Source: Sinorhizobium fredii USDA 205 (GTDB lineage: Bacteria > Pseudomonadota > Alphaproteobacteria > Rhizobiales > Rhizobiaceae). Taken from it: a stretch of DNA of 64,000 bases. Below are positions 1 to 8,136 of the stretch, piece after piece (positions within the stretch are counted from its first letter, which is position 1; the number at the start of each line of letters is the position of its first letter). The notes under the pieces are model-generated. The model was not told the DNA's origin, made no database searches, and saw only the letters and a list, made by a program, of their open reading frames with translations. The stretch is taken from NCBI RefSeq assembly GCF_001461695.1, contig NZ_AUTC01000024.1, positions 158,396 to 222,395 of the forward strand, written 5' to 3'. Position numbers and translations under genes: made by a program.

Positions 1-1
1 G

Positions 2-967
2 ACAGGCGCCGCCGACGCTTCGCTCGGCAATGTAGTCCGGTGGCTTGCCGGCGAGACCGCAGCCGACCAGGCCTTGAGCATGCGGGATCGGATCATCATC
101 CTGGATATCCGCCTGCCGCGCGCTGTGCTCGGCATGCTGGTCGGCGCCGCACTCGCCGTTTCCGGCGTCGTCATGCAGGGGCTGTTCCGCAACCCGCTCG
201 CCGATCCCGGCCTTGTCGGCGTGTCCTCCGGCGCGAGCCTCGGCGCCGTGCTGCTGATCGTTCTCGGCAGCACCGCGTTCGGTCCGGTCTTTGCCATCTT
301 CGGCTTCTACGCGCTGCCGCTCGGCGCCTTCTGCGGCGGCCTTATCACGACCATGCTCCTCTACCGCATCGCCACGCGCAGCGGTCAGACTTCGGTGGCG
401 ACGATGCTGCTTGCAGGGATAGCCCTCGGTGCACTCGCCAGTGCGGTAACCGGCGTGCTCGTCTTCATTGCCGACGACAAGCAGTTGCGTGATCTGACCT
501 TCTGGGGGCTCGGTTCGCTGGCCGGCGCCAATTGGACGAAGATCCTGGCCGCCGGCCCGATCATCCTCTTGTCGCTTGGCGTCGTCCCCTTTCTGGCGCG
601 GGGCCTGAACGCGATCACGCTCGGCGAGGCGGCCGCCTTCCACATGGGCGTTCCGGTGCAGCGCCTCAAGAACATCGCCATTTTCAGCGTCGCCGCGGCG
701 ACCGGCGCCTCCGTGGCGGTCAGCGGCGGCATCGGCTTTGTCGGCATCGTCGTGCCGCACCTCCTCAGGCTCGTCATTGGCCCGGATCACCGCTACCTTT
801 TGCCGGCGTCGGCGCTGCTAGGCGGCACCATGCTGATCTTCGCCGACATGCTGGCCCGCACGATCGTTTCTCCGGCCGAGCTGCCGATCGGCATTATCAC
901 CGCCTTCGTCGGCGCGCCGTTCTTCCTGTGGGTTCTGCTCCGCCGTCGCTCGAATATGGGGCTCTGA
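2..967 (+). CDS. hmuU: Haem ABC transporter permease HmuU (5'-truncated by window edge)
   Basis: Permease of a haem/iron-siderophore importer of the FecCD/BtuC family, acting in the inner membrane with HmuV and a periplasmic HmuT. The reading frame is open to the left edge, so the true start lies outside the window. About 320 residues are visible, close to the usual 340-360. Many hydrophobic helices are present, together with the family signatures RNPLADPGLVG near the N-terminus and GFVGIVVPH in the C-terminal third, the latter belonging to the cytoplasmic coupling loop. The stop lies 6 bases before the hmuV start, so the two are co-transcribed. A TTG at 74 is an internal codon, not a plausible start. 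Assignment to haem rather than ferric siderophore rests on the HmuV partner and remembered Sinorhizobium gene order. Confidence 0.88.
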   Translation, partial: TGAADASLGNVVRWLAGETAADQALSMRDRIIILDIRLPRAVLGMLVGAALAVSGVVMQGLFRNPLADPGLVGVSSGASLGAVLLIVLGSTAFGPVFAIFGFYALPLGAFCGGLITTMLLYRIATRSGQTSVATMLLAGIALGALASAVTGVLVFIADDKQLRDLTFWGLGSLAGANWTKILAAGPIILLSLGVVPFLARGLNAITLGEAAAFHMGVPVQRLKNIAIFSVAAATGASVAVSGGIGFVGIVVPHLLRLVIGPDHRYLLPASALLGGTMLIFADMLARTIVSPAELPIGIITAFVGAPFFLWVLLRRRSNMGL

Positions 968-973
968 CTTAAG

Positions 974-1762
974 ATGATCCGCGCTTCCGAACTCTCCGTC
1001 AGCCTCGCCGGCCGGCCCGTGCTCCACGGCGTCTCGTTCGAAGCGGCGCCCGGAAGGATGACGGCGATCGTCGGTCCGAACGGCTCCGGCAAGACGACGA
1101 CCTTGAAGGCGATCTCCGGCGAGCTGCACCTCACCAAGGGCAAGGTGACCATCAACGGTCGTGACATCGCCCGGCTGAAGCCCTGGGAACTTGCCTTGAA
1201 AAGGGGCGTCCTGCCGCAATCGACGGTCATCTCCTTCCCGTTCACGGTCCGGGAGATCGTTGGCCTCGGCCTTTCAACAAGCGGTGCCGAAGTCGCGGGC
1301 AATGACCGCACCGTCGATGATGCGCTCGAAGCGGTCGATCTCGCCGGCTTTTCCGGCCGCTTCTACCAGGAGCTGTCGGGCGGCGAGCAACAGCGCGTCC
1401 AACTTGCTCGCGTGCTTTGCCAGATCGCCGCACCCGTCAGCGACGGCGAGCCGCGCTACCTCCTGCTCGACGAGCCGGTGTCGAGCCTCGATATCCGCCA
1501 CCAGCTGACCATCATGCAGCTGGCACGGCAATTCTGCGAACAAGGCGGCGGTGTCATTGCGGTGATGCACGACCTCAACCTGACGGCGATGTTCTCCGAC
1601 CAGATGGTGATGATGAAAGCCGGCCGCATCCGCGCCTGCGGCGCGCCGAAGGATGTCCTCACCGACGAGACCATGGAAGCGGTGTTCGGATGCCGGATGC
1701 AGGTCGGCATCGCGCCGGCCCGCGATGTCCCCTTCGTGCTGCCGCAAACGGCGTCGCTCTGA
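974..1762 (+). CDS. hmuV: Haem ABC transporter ATP-binding protein HmuV
   Basis: Cytoplasmic ATPase that powers haem import through HmuU. The 262-residue product has Walker A GPNGSGKTT near residue 34, signature LSGGEQQRVQLARVL near 135, Walker B YLLLDEP near 160 and a switch histidine in VMHDLNLT. Its length fits HmuV (about 255-265). The insert between signature and Walker B (APVSDGEPRYLLLDEP) is typical of rhizobial and Yersinia HmuV and favours haem over siderophore ATPases. The ATG follows the hmuU stop by 6 bases. No clear terminator follows. Haem import genes are usually controlled by RirA/Irr and HmuP in rhizobia; that control region would lie upstream of the window. Confidence 0.92.
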   Translation: MIRASELSVSLAGRPVLHGVSFEAAPGRMTAIVGPNGSGKTTTLKAISGELHLTKGKVTINGRDIARLKPWELALKRGVLPQSTVISFPFTVREIVGLGLSTSGAEVAGNDRTVDDALEAVDLAGFSGRFYQELSGGEQQRVQLARVLCQIAAPVSDGEPRYLLLDEPVSSLDIRHQLTIMQLARQFCEQGGGVIAVMHDLNLTAMFSDQMVMMKAGRIRACGAPKDVLTDETMEAVFGCRMQVGIAPARDVPFVLPQTASL

Positions 1763-1795
1763 TCTGCGCGTCGCGCGGCAACGTCAAGATTTGCC

Positions 1796-1820
1796 GAAAC
1801 AAATTTCTCCCTCATGCGTT
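1796..1820 (+). promoter_or_regulatory. Possible EcfG (RpoE2)-type promoter before the DUF883 gene
   Basis: GAAAC, a 16-base spacer and CGTT match the alphaproteobacterial general stress promoter pattern GGAAC-N16/17-CGTT with one mismatch in the -35 element. The site lies about 90 bases upstream of the DUF883 gene and in its orientation. The EcfG sigma factor is encoded about 3 kb away, and DUF883/ElaB proteins are commonly stress-induced. This remains an inference from one sequence. Confidence 0.4.
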
Positions 1821-1909
1821 GATCTCCGGCGTGCGAACTCCGGTGGGTGCGCTAGCGAAAATGCGTCGGCTTTCGGCCGACATGACAGCGAAGCGAAGGG
1901 AGCGACAGG

Positions 1910-2272
1910 ATGGCGACGGGTCTCTTTTCTAGTTCAAGCACGAGGAAACGCAACGGCAGTGCAGCCGACACCCCGATCGAGGACCAGCTCCATGAAATCC
2001 GGGAAGACATCGCGCAACTCGTCGCCTTGATCGCCGATCGGGGCGTGGCGGCGTCGCGGGAGGCCAAGGCCAAGGCACGCAGCACCCGCAAGCAAGCCGA
2101 ATCGGACCTGCAGGACCTGCTTGAGAGCGGGGAAGAACTGCTTTCGGATCTGCGCAGCCGTTATGCGGACACGGAAAGGCAGGTGCGGCGCGCGGTGCGC
2201 GAACATCCGGTCGCCACGCTCGGCGCCGCGGCGGCAATCGGTCTCATCGCGGCAGTCCTTCTGCGGCGTTAG
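1910..2272 (+). CDS. DUF883 (ElaB/YqjD-like) small membrane-anchored protein
   Basis: A 120-residue protein with the ElaB/YqjD/DUF883 layout. It has a polar, charged N-terminal region predicted to be helical or coiled coil (about residues 20-95, rich in E, K, R and A) and a C-terminal hydrophobic segment (about 98-117, ATLGAAAAIGLIAAVLL) ending in RR. E. coli relatives associate with ribosomes from an inner-membrane C-terminal anchor and rise in stationary phase; whether that holds here is unknown. A holin/YqjE-like membrane gene follows at once, the usual partnership (yqjD-yqjE). A possible stress promoter lies upstream. The ATG follows an AGCGACAGG-type ribosome site. Confidence 0.8.
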   Translation: MATGLFSSSSTRKRNGSAADTPIEDQLHEIREDIAQLVALIADRGVAASREAKAKARSTRKQAESDLQDLLESGEELLSDLRSRYADTERQVRRAVREHPVATLGAAAAIGLIAAVLLRR

Positions 2273-2334
2273 CCGGCAAACGGCCGGAAGGGATGTCACG
2301 CGCCTTGGGCGCGATGCGCTGGGGAGAAAATCGC

Positions 2335-2766
2335 ATGCAGACCTTAGGGGCCGTCTTAACCGCGTTGCTTGCAGCCGACTTCGGCGCCGCGGCCTCCCGT
2401 TACAAGCGTAACGCGCTCCTATGGGCGATCGTCGCCGTGCTTCTCGGCACCGCCTATGTGTTCGCGCTCGTGGCGATTGCCCTTACTCTCGCCGACCGCT
2501 ATTCGCCGGTCGTCGCCACCGTGGCGATTGCGATCGCGCTCCTCGCGACGGCCCTTGTCGTCGTTGCCGTAATGGCCGCGCTGAACGCCCGCGACCGCCG
2601 TATCCTGGACGAACGCCGCCGTCGTTCAATGCTTCAGACGAACCTCGCGCTTGCCGCCGCCACAAGCATCCTGAAGAAGCAGCCGCTCATCGGCGTGGGC
2701 ACGGCGATCGCCGTGGGGCTGCTGCTCGGCCTCGGCAAAGGGCGGCGCCGCAGCGACCGGCGTTGA
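2335..2766 (+). CDS. Phage-holin superfamily III / YqjE-like membrane protein
   Basis: A 143-residue protein with two adjacent transmembrane segments (about residues 29-53 and 58-82), a charged RDRRILDERRRR stretch and a third weakly hydrophobic segment near the C-terminus (PLIGVGTAIAVGLLLGLG) before a basic tail. This resembles the YqjE/DUF1469 'putative Actinobacteriota holin-X' group found beside DUF883 genes. Nothing suggests a lytic role. The frame is open further upstream to 2293, but the ATG at 2335 follows CTGGGGAGA at proper spacing and was chosen. The gene lies 62 bases after the DUF883 gene, so the pair is probably co-transcribed. It ends 27 bases before the convergent kinase gene. 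Confidence 0.7.
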   Translation: MQTLGAVLTALLAADFGAAASRYKRNALLWAIVAVLLGTAYVFALVAIALTLADRYSPVVATVAIAIALLATALVVVAVMAALNARDRRILDERRRRSMLQTNLALAAATSILKKQPLIGVGTAIAVGLLLGLGKGRRRSDRR

Positions 2767-2793
2767 TTGGCGGCGGGCTCGCCTGGACCACGC

Positions 2794-4272
2794 TTAGAGC
2801 GGCAGCCGGATCAGCGCGGTGACGCCCGCCGGCAGATATTCGACCTTGACGGAACTGCCGATGATCTTGTCGAGGCTCCGCTCGATCAGCAGCGAGCCGA
2901 AGCCGCGCCGGCGCGGTTCGCGAACCGGCGGCCCGCCGACTTCCGTCCAGGTCAGATGCAGGACGGCCCCGCCTTCCTCGACGACGCTGCGCGCCGTCAG
3001 CACGATCTTGCCCTTCGGTACCGATAGGGCACCATATTTCACCGCATTGGTCGCCAACTCGTGCAGCACCAGGCCGAGGCCGACCGCCTGGTCCGGTCCG
3101 AGCAGGACCTCGTCCTTGTGGATTTCCACCTGCTCCGCATAGTCGCTGACATAGGGCTTCAGTTGCTTGGAAATCAGTTCCGCGAGGCGGATCGTTCCCC
3201 ATTCGTAGTCGGAAAGCAGCCCATGTGCCTCGGAGATCGCCTGCAGCCTGCCGGCAAAGGCGGTCATGAACTCGGCCGGATCGCTGGTCTGGCGCAGGGT
3301 CTGGCGTGCGAGCGATTGCAGCATTGCCAGCGTGTTCTTGACCCGGTGGTTCAATTCCTTCAGCAGCAGCCTGGTCCGTTGCACGGAAGCCTGCTGTTCG
3401 GAGACATCGATCGTCATGCCGAGAAAGGTCAGCGCCGCACCCTTGCTGTCCCGATCGTGCACCCGGCCGCGGCCGAGCAGCCAGCGCCCGCTCGAGCGAA
3501 TCCGGAACATGCCGTCATATTCCTCGTTGGCCGCCATCGCCTGCCTGAGCTTCGAGAAGGTCGCGCCGCGATCGTCCGGATGGATCGCGCCGAAGACAGA
3601 CTTGGCGGTCAATGTCCGCTCCGCCGGCAGCTCGAACATGCGCATCATCGCGCCGTTGCCGGCCACGGTTCCGGCGCGAATATCCCAGAGCCAGCTGCCG
3701 ACATTGGCGGCATCAAGCGCCATGGCGAGCCGTTGCTCTTCGCGCGAAAGTGCGGCCTCCTTCAGGGCGCGCCGGCGCGCCTCGTCCTTGATCTTGAGCA
3801 GCGAGGCGGCAGCGTCGGCGATCCGCTGCAGCGACTCAAGCTGTTTTGCCGCCACCTCGGCGCGTGGTGCCTGATCGAGGACGCAAACCGTGCCGACCGC
3901 TTGTCCTTCCAGGATGATCGGTGCCCCAGCGTAGAAACGCAGAAGCGGCGCTTGCGCAACCTTGCGGTTGTGGCGAAAGAGCGGGTGCAAAGACGCGTCC
4001 AGCACAAGAAACGCGCCATGATCGCCAATCGCATGGGCCGAGAAGGATTCGTCGGCGGGGCTACGTGTTTCCGTCGTCCCGACGACCGCTTTGAACCATT
4101 CCCATTCATGATCGACGAGCGTGACGAGAGCGATCGGCGCCTCGAAGAGGCTGGCGGCCAGTTTCGCCAGCGGTTCGAAGTCGCTGTCGGCGACAGCCAT
4201 ATCCGGCACGGCCGCATGCAGGACACCGAGCCGCTCTCGCGAACCGAGCGTCTCAGTCATTGCCGGAAGCAT
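2794..4272 (-). CDS. rsiC: HWE-family histidine kinase of the general stress response (RsiC-like)
   Basis: Cytoplasmic sensor kinase without membrane segments. An N-terminal GAF domain (about residues 15-165, motifs FEAPIALVTLVD and GTVCVLD) is followed by a PAS domain (about 180-300, WLWDIRAGTVAGNGAM) and a HisKA_2/HWE catalytic region. The probable phosphorylated histidine is near residue 309 in ELNHRVKNTLAML, with an N-box ELATNAVKYGAL. From family knowledge, an HWE kinase beside rpoE2 in S. meliloti (RsiC) both phosphorylates and dephosphorylates PhyR-type regulators. Context with ecfG, nepR and phyR supports that role here. The frame allows a start at 4293, but the ATG at 4272 has a better ribosome site (AGAAGG, spacing about 8). 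It lies 231 bases downstream of ecfG on the same strand. Confidence 0.85.
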   Translation of the reverse strand: MLPAMTETLGSRERLGVLHAAVPDMAVADSDFEPLAKLAASLFEAPIALVTLVDHEWEWFKAVVGTTETRSPADESFSAHAIGDHGAFLVLDASLHPLFRHNRKVAQAPLLRFYAGAPIILEGQAVGTVCVLDQAPRAEVAAKQLESLQRIADAAASLLKIKDEARRRALKEAALSREEQRLAMALDAANVGSWLWDIRAGTVAGNGAMMRMFELPAERTLTAKSVFGAIHPDDRGATFSKLRQAMAANEEYDGMFRIRSSGRWLLGRGRVHDRDSKGAALTFLGMTIDVSEQQASVQRTRLLLKELNHRVKNTLAMLQSLARQTLRQTSDPAEFMTAFAGRLQAISEAHGLLSDYEWGTIRLAELISKQLKPYVSDYAEQVEIHKDEVLLGPDQAVGLGLVLHELATNAVKYGALSVPKGKIVLTARSVVEEGGAVLHLTWTEVGGPPVREPRRRGFGSLLIERSLDKIIGSSVKVEYLPAGVTALIRLPL

Positions 4273-4503
4273 TGTTCTTGCCTTCTCTTGCATTCGGCCC
4301 GAACTCCAAAGCCGCGTTCGCCAGCAGGATCGAATGGTCCGGAACGCCCGGGCTCATTCTTCAAGGGCAATGATGCCCTCCCCTTTAAGGACTGGCCGGC
4401 GGAACTATGCAGCAACTCAAGACGCCGCCGCAATCTTTGCTTCGAGTAAACGCGCATTGCAAAGCAGAAATAAGGAAGGAAGTGGTGTGGGAAGGAGGAT
4501 GCG

Positions 4504-5055
4504 TCAGGACACGAACGCACGCGACGTAATGGGCGCCGAGGTCTCATCCGGCCCATAGTCGTTCTCGCCCTGGATTTGGAGAATTTCCTGGAGGCGCTGG
4601 CGCGCCCGGTTGACGCGGCTCTTGATCGTGCCCAGCGCGCAGCCGCAGATCGTCGCGGCCTCTTCATAGGAGAAGCCCGAGGCACCGACGAGAATGATCG
4701 CCTCGCGTTGGTCGGGTGGCAGTTGGTCGAGGGCCCGACGAAAATCCTGAAGGTCGAGCGAACCGTATTGCTCCGGATGATGCGCCAGCGTCTCCGTGAA
4801 ATGGCCGTCGCTGTCCTGGATCTCGCGGCCGCGCTTGCGCATCTGGCTATAGAGTTCGTTGCGCAGGATCGTGAAGAGCCAGGCTTTCATGTTAGTGCCC
4901 ATCTCGAAATGGTCCTGCTTTGCCCAGGCCTTCATGATGGTGTCTTGCACGAGATCGTCGGCCCGGTCGTGCCGCCCGATCAGCGACATGGCGAAAGCGC
5001 GGAGACTCGGCAGGGCCGCAAGCATCTCACGCTTGAACTCTTGGTTTTCCGACAT
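4504..5055 (-). CDS. rpoE2: General stress response ECF sigma factor EcfG/RpoE2
   Basis: Sigma factor that directs RNA polymerase to GGAAC/CGTT promoters during starvation, heat, salt and stationary phase. The roughly 183-residue protein has sigma region 2 (about 15-80, DDLVQDTIMKAW and MKAWLFTILRN) and region 4 (about 105-165, LPPDQREAIILVG and YEEAATICGCALGTIKSRVNRAR), the ECF15/EcfG pattern. A GTG at 5067 overlaps the nepR stop, but the AAGGAG ribosome site abuts that GTG; the ATG at 5055, spaced about 11 bases from it, is preferred. Translational coupling with nepR gives stoichiometric sigma and anti-sigma. An EcfG promoter upstream of nepR implies autoregulation. Confidence 0.93.
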   Translation of the reverse strand: MSENQEFKREMLAALPSLRAFAMSLIGRHDRADDLVQDTIMKAWAKQDHFEMGTNMKAWLFTILRNELYSQMRKRGREIQDSDGHFTETLAHHPEQYGSLDLQDFRRALDQLPPDQREAIILVGASGFSYEEAATICGCALGTIKSRVNRARQRLQEILQIQGENDYGPDETSAPITSRAFVS

Positions 5056-5063
5056 CCCGGCGC

Positions 5064-5258
5064 TCACTCCTTGCCATCCAGCATGGCTCGTTTTTCCACG
5101 ACCTCAAGCTTTTCCAGAAGATCGAGGAAGCGAGCCGGAATTCCCTCTTCCTGGACCGACAGGTAAAGTGCTTTCAACTTCGCCGCGATCTGCGCGTTCG
5201 GATCGTCAGACTTCGGACGCATGCTGACCGTCCGCCCTGCCCCTGAAGTATATCTCAT
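5064..5258 (-). CDS. nepR: Anti-sigma factor NepR (RsiA1-like)
   Basis: Small anti-sigma factor that sequesters EcfG until phosphorylated PhyR removes it. The product is 64 residues from the ATG at 5258, or 52 from the ATG at 5222; both have AGGGCGG-like ribosome sites, so the start is uncertain. The conserved NepR core is visible as KLKALYLSVQEEGIP and RFLDLLEKLE, two amphipathic helices. The stop overlaps the alternative ecfG start. The long upstream frame to 5561 crosses the promoter region and phyR and is not coding. A perfect GGAAC-N17-CGTT promoter lies about 36 bases upstream on this strand, the usual arrangement for an autoregulated nepR-ecfG operon. Confidence 0.9.
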   Translation of the reverse strand: MRYTSGAGRTVSMRPKSDDPNAQIAAKLKALYLSVQEEGIPARFLDLLEKLEVVEKRAMLDGKE

Positions 5259-5293
5259 TATAACTGCCGCCCTTGAAACTTCGCATGCACCAT

Positions 5294-5319
5294 AACGCAG
5301 CGGAAAAATGAAATGTTCC
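5294..5319 (-). promoter_or_regulatory. EcfG-type promoter of nepR-ecfG
   Basis: On the minus strand GGAAC (5319-5315), a 17-base spacer and CGTT (5297-5294) match the EcfG/RpoE2 consensus exactly. The site sits just upstream of nepR and implies positive autoregulation of the sigma factor operon. Confidence 0.82.
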
Positions 5320-5324
5320 GCTCG

Positions 5325-5349
5325 GGAACCTTTTTTTCGCCGGGACGTT
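5325..5349 (+). promoter_or_regulatory. EcfG-type promoter of phyR
   Basis: On the plus strand GGAAC (5325-5329), a 16-base spacer and CGTT (5346-5349) match the EcfG consensus exactly, about 50 bases upstream of the phyR start. It diverges from the nepR promoter; the two -35 elements are separated by only five bases. Confidence 0.82.
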
Positions 5350-5401
5350 TCCGCAGCGGAACAAAGTTTAAAAGACACGGATCGAGGGAGTCCTGCATGA
5401 A

Positions 5402-6190
5402 TTGTCCACCCGCATCGCTCCATTTCTTCCCTATCTCCGCCGCTACTCGCGCGCCCTGACCGGGTCCCAGACGTCCGGTGACGCCTATGTCGCGGCGGTG
5501 CTCGAAGCGCTGATCGCCGATACCTCCATTTTCCCCGAGGCCAGCAGCGACAGGGTGGCATTGTTTCGTCTCTTCACATCGCTGTTCGGCTCTTCGTCGG
5601 TGCTCGTTCCCGAACCCATCTCGCCTTTTGCCTGGGAGCAGCGTGCCTCCGTCAATCTTGCGGCCGTGTCTCCGGTCGCGCGCCAGGCCTTCCTGCTCGT
5701 ATCCGTCGAAGGCTTCACCCCGCAGGAGTCGGCCGAAGTTCTCGACGTCGATACCGCCAAGCTCACCGCCCTGCTCGACCGTGCTTCGCAGGAGATCTCC
5801 CGTCAGGTTGCAACCGACGTCATGATCATCGAGGACGAGCCGCTGATTGCGATTGACATCGAGCAGATGGTCGAAAGCCTCGGCCATCGGGTGACGGGCA
5901 TCGCGCGGACCAAGGACGAGGCCATTGCGCTTTTCAAGACGTCCGAGCCGGGAATGGTGCTCGCCGATATCCAACTCGCCGACGGCAGTTCCGGTATCGA
6001 CGCGGTCAACGAAATCCTCAAGACAAGCGCCGTGCCGGTGATATTCATCACCGCCTTCCCCGAGCGGCTGCTGACCGGCGAAAGGCCCGAACCGACATTT
6101 CTGGTGACGAAGCCCTTCAATCCCGAAATGGTCAAGGCGCTGATCAGCCAGGCGCTGTTCTTCAATGAATCGACGAAGGCCGCTGCTTAG
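5402..6190 (+). CDS. phyR: PhyR anti-anti-sigma response regulator (RsiB1-like)
   Basis: Master switch of the alphaproteobacterial general stress response. When phosphorylated, its sigma-like domain binds NepR and frees EcfG. The 262-residue protein has an N-terminal ECF-sigma-like domain (about 1-125, PYLRRYSRALTGSQ and SPVARQAFLLVSVEGFTPQEAAEV-type region 4) and a C-terminal receiver (about 140-258) with acidic pocket EDE, phospho-acceptor D189 in LADIQL and lysine K237 in VTKPF. The start is a TTG at 5402: it matches the family N-terminus STRIAPFLPYLRR and follows a GAGGGAG ribosome site, and no in-frame ATG or GTG lies upstream. The nearby ATG at 5397 is out of frame. A consensus EcfG promoter precedes it. 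Confidence 0.93.
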   Translation: MSTRIAPFLPYLRRYSRALTGSQTSGDAYVAAVLEALIADTSIFPEASSDRVALFRLFTSLFGSSSVLVPEPISPFAWEQRASVNLAAVSPVARQAFLLVSVEGFTPQESAEVLDVDTAKLTALLDRASQEISRQVATDVMIIEDEPLIAIDIEQMVESLGHRVTGIARTKDEAIALFKTSEPGMVLADIQLADGSSGIDAVNEILKTSAVPVIFITAFPERLLTGERPEPTFLVTKPFNPEMVKALISQALFFNESTKAAA

Positions 6191-6222
6191 ACTAGGGGCA
6201 TCCCGATCACGCCTGAAGAATA

Positions 6223-6254
6223 CGCCCTGCCGGAACAAGGTTCGGCAGGGCGTT
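6223..6254 (+). terminator. Hairpin downstream of phyR
   Basis: An ACGCCCTGCCGGAAC / GTTCGGCAGGGCGT inverted repeat with one bulged base and an AAG loop, 32 bases after the phyR stop. No T-run follows, so it may act as an RNA 3'-end stabiliser or a weak terminator. Confidence 0.6.
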
Positions 6255-6289
6255 GGCCGTTGGCGACGATTTGATCCTGCAAATAAAAC

Positions 6290-6319
6290 AGCCAGTGCCG
6301 AGGGAAGGGCACTGGCTGA
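6290..6319 (-). terminator. Rho-independent terminator of the polyol operon
   Basis: A perfect 11-bp stem (CAGCCAGTGCC / GGCACTGGCTG) with an 8-base loop. Read on the minus strand it is followed by TTTTATTTG. It lies about 150 bases beyond the stop of the FGGY kinase, the last gene of the minus-strand operon. Confidence 0.8.
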
Positions 6320-6465
6320 GGTTATGCAACTCACTGAGGGGGATGTGAGTTGGCAACCGGCGGTATGCCTCCGACGTCACATTGGGGGCGATGTGCGTCA
6401 CCGCTCGGCTATCAGCAATAATGCCCGATACAAAAAAAGGTTCCGCGAAAGACTCAAAGTTTCCG

Positions 6466-8049
6466 CTATTCGATCGACTCCAGCTCGGCACGGTGGCGAT
6501 AGAGCGCCAGAAAGCGTCGGTAGTCGCGGTTGTAGAGATCGCGCAGCGCCGGATTCGGTCGGCGCTCCTGGCCGGTCGAGGCCATGGCACCACCTGCATG
6601 CGCGAGGTCGGGATAGAGGTTGCCGGCCACGGCGGCGGCCATGGCCGTCCCGAGCAGAACAGCATCCGGCGCCTGGGGCACCACCACGCGGCAACCGGTG
6701 GCGTCGGAGTAGAGTTCCATCAAAAGAGGATTGCGCACGTGGCCGCCCGTCACGTGCAGCGTATCGAGGTCATAGCCCGCCTCCTTCATCATCTCGAGAA
6801 TGTGGCGGATGCCGAGCGCGATGGCGACGCAGGTCCGCCAATAGAGGCGGCAAAGTGCGTCGAAGGACGAATCGAGCGCCAGGCCGCTAATGACGCCAAG
6901 CGCATGCGGATCGGCGAGAGGCGAACGGTTGCCGTGAAAATCGGGCAGCACATGCAAGCGGTCGGCGAAGCTGTCACCGTGCTCGCTGCGCAATTCCTGC
7001 ACGCGTTCGATGATCTCCCCGTGGGTTTCGGCGGTCGGCTGCAGCCCGCCTCCATGCAGACGCACGACATGATCGAGCAATGCCCCCGTCGCCGATTGAC
7101 CGCCCTCGATCAGCCAGAAGCCGGGCAGAACCGCCTCGAAATAGGGGCCCCACATGCCAAAGCCCGGCTTCATCCCCTTCGAAAAGGCGACGATACAGCT
7201 CGAGGTGCCGGCGATGAGCGCCAACTGGCGTTCGAGCTTTGTCGGATCGCCGGCGAAACCTCCGAGCACCCCGAGCGCTCCCGCATAGGCGTCGATCAGG
7301 CCCGGTGCGACCCGGCATTCGGTGTCGAGACCCAGTTGCGCTGCCGCGGTCGCCGTCAGGTTCCCGACGGCTTGCTCTACCGGCAGCGACTCCTCGGGCA
7401 ATCCGCCGCGTTCGAGAAGATCCGCGAGACCGATCCGTTCGAGATAGTCCTGCTGCCAACCGCGCTCCTTGTGGGCGAGATAGTTCCATTTCGCCGTCAG
7501 CGTGCAGCGCGACCGGGCAATGCTTCCCGTCGCCCGCCAGGACATATAGTCCGCGAGGTCGAAGAAATAACCTGCCCTCTCCCACTGATGCGGCAGGTTT
7601 CGCTTCAGCCACATCAGCTTCGGCATCTCCATCTCCGGCGACATCACCCGGCCGGAATGATCGAGGACCGGATGCTCGGTCGCCGTACAGAAATCCGCCT
7701 CCGAAAGTGCCCGGTGGTCGAGCCAGACGATCGTGTCCCAACGCGGCTCGCCCCGGCGATTGACCGAGAGCGGCGCGCCGTCACGGTCGCGCACGACCAG
7801 CGAACAGGTCGCATCGAAGCCGATTGCCGCGATGCTCTGAGCGCCTATTCCCGCCTTTTCGCGCGCCGCCCGCACGGCTTCGCAGACGGCCGTCCAGATG
7901 TCCTCGGAATCGTGCTCGGCGTGATTCTCCTGCGGCCGGTTCATGGCAATGGCCCGATCGGCACGGGCCAGCAGCATGCCTTTCCGATCGAAAATTCCGG
8001 CACGGGCGCTGCCGGTTCCGATATCGACCGCCACGACATGTTCGCGCAT
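6466..8049 (-). CDS. FGGY-family pentulose kinase (ribulokinase/xylulokinase-like)
   Basis: Cytoplasmic carbohydrate kinase of about 527 residues, longer than XylB (about 485) and close to the TIGR01315-type pentulose kinase group that includes D-ribulokinases. The FGGY N-lobe begins VAVDIGTGSARAGIFD, with GFDATCSLVV and the substrate-site WLDHRA region; the C-lobe has AGTSSCIV, GGQSATGALLDH and HVTGGHVRNPL. It is the last gene of the polyol operon, where it could phosphorylate D-xylulose or D-ribulose formed from arabitol or ribitol. The track start is a TTG at 8052; the adjacent ATG at 8049 is preferred. A strong terminator follows. Substrate is inferred, not shown. Confidence 0.8.
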   Translation of the reverse strand: MREHVVAVDIGTGSARAGIFDRKGMLLARADRAIAMNRPQENHAEHDSEDIWTAVCEAVRAAREKAGIGAQSIAAIGFDATCSLVVRDRDGAPLSVNRRGEPRWDTIVWLDHRALSEADFCTATEHPVLDHSGRVMSPEMEMPKLMWLKRNLPHQWERAGYFFDLADYMSWRATGSIARSRCTLTAKWNYLAHKERGWQQDYLERIGLADLLERGGLPEESLPVEQAVGNLTATAAAQLGLDTECRVAPGLIDAYAGALGVLGGFAGDPTKLERQLALIAGTSSCIVAFSKGMKPGFGMWGPYFEAVLPGFWLIEGGQSATGALLDHVVRLHGGGLQPTAETHGEIIERVQELRSEHGDSFADRLHVLPDFHGNRSPLADPHALGVISGLALDSSFDALCRLYWRTCVAIALGIRHILEMMKEAGYDLDTLHVTGGHVRNPLLMELYSDATGCRVVVPQAPDAVLLGTAMAAAVAGNLYPDLAHAGGAMASTGQERRPNPALRDLYNRDYRRFLALYRHRAELESIE

Positions 8050-8136
8050 CAATGGATGACCCCGTCCCGAGATGATGATTGGGCTTTCAGCTTGCGAGGA
8101 CCGTGCGGCCCGGGGGCCGCGCCTCCCCTGCTCTCC

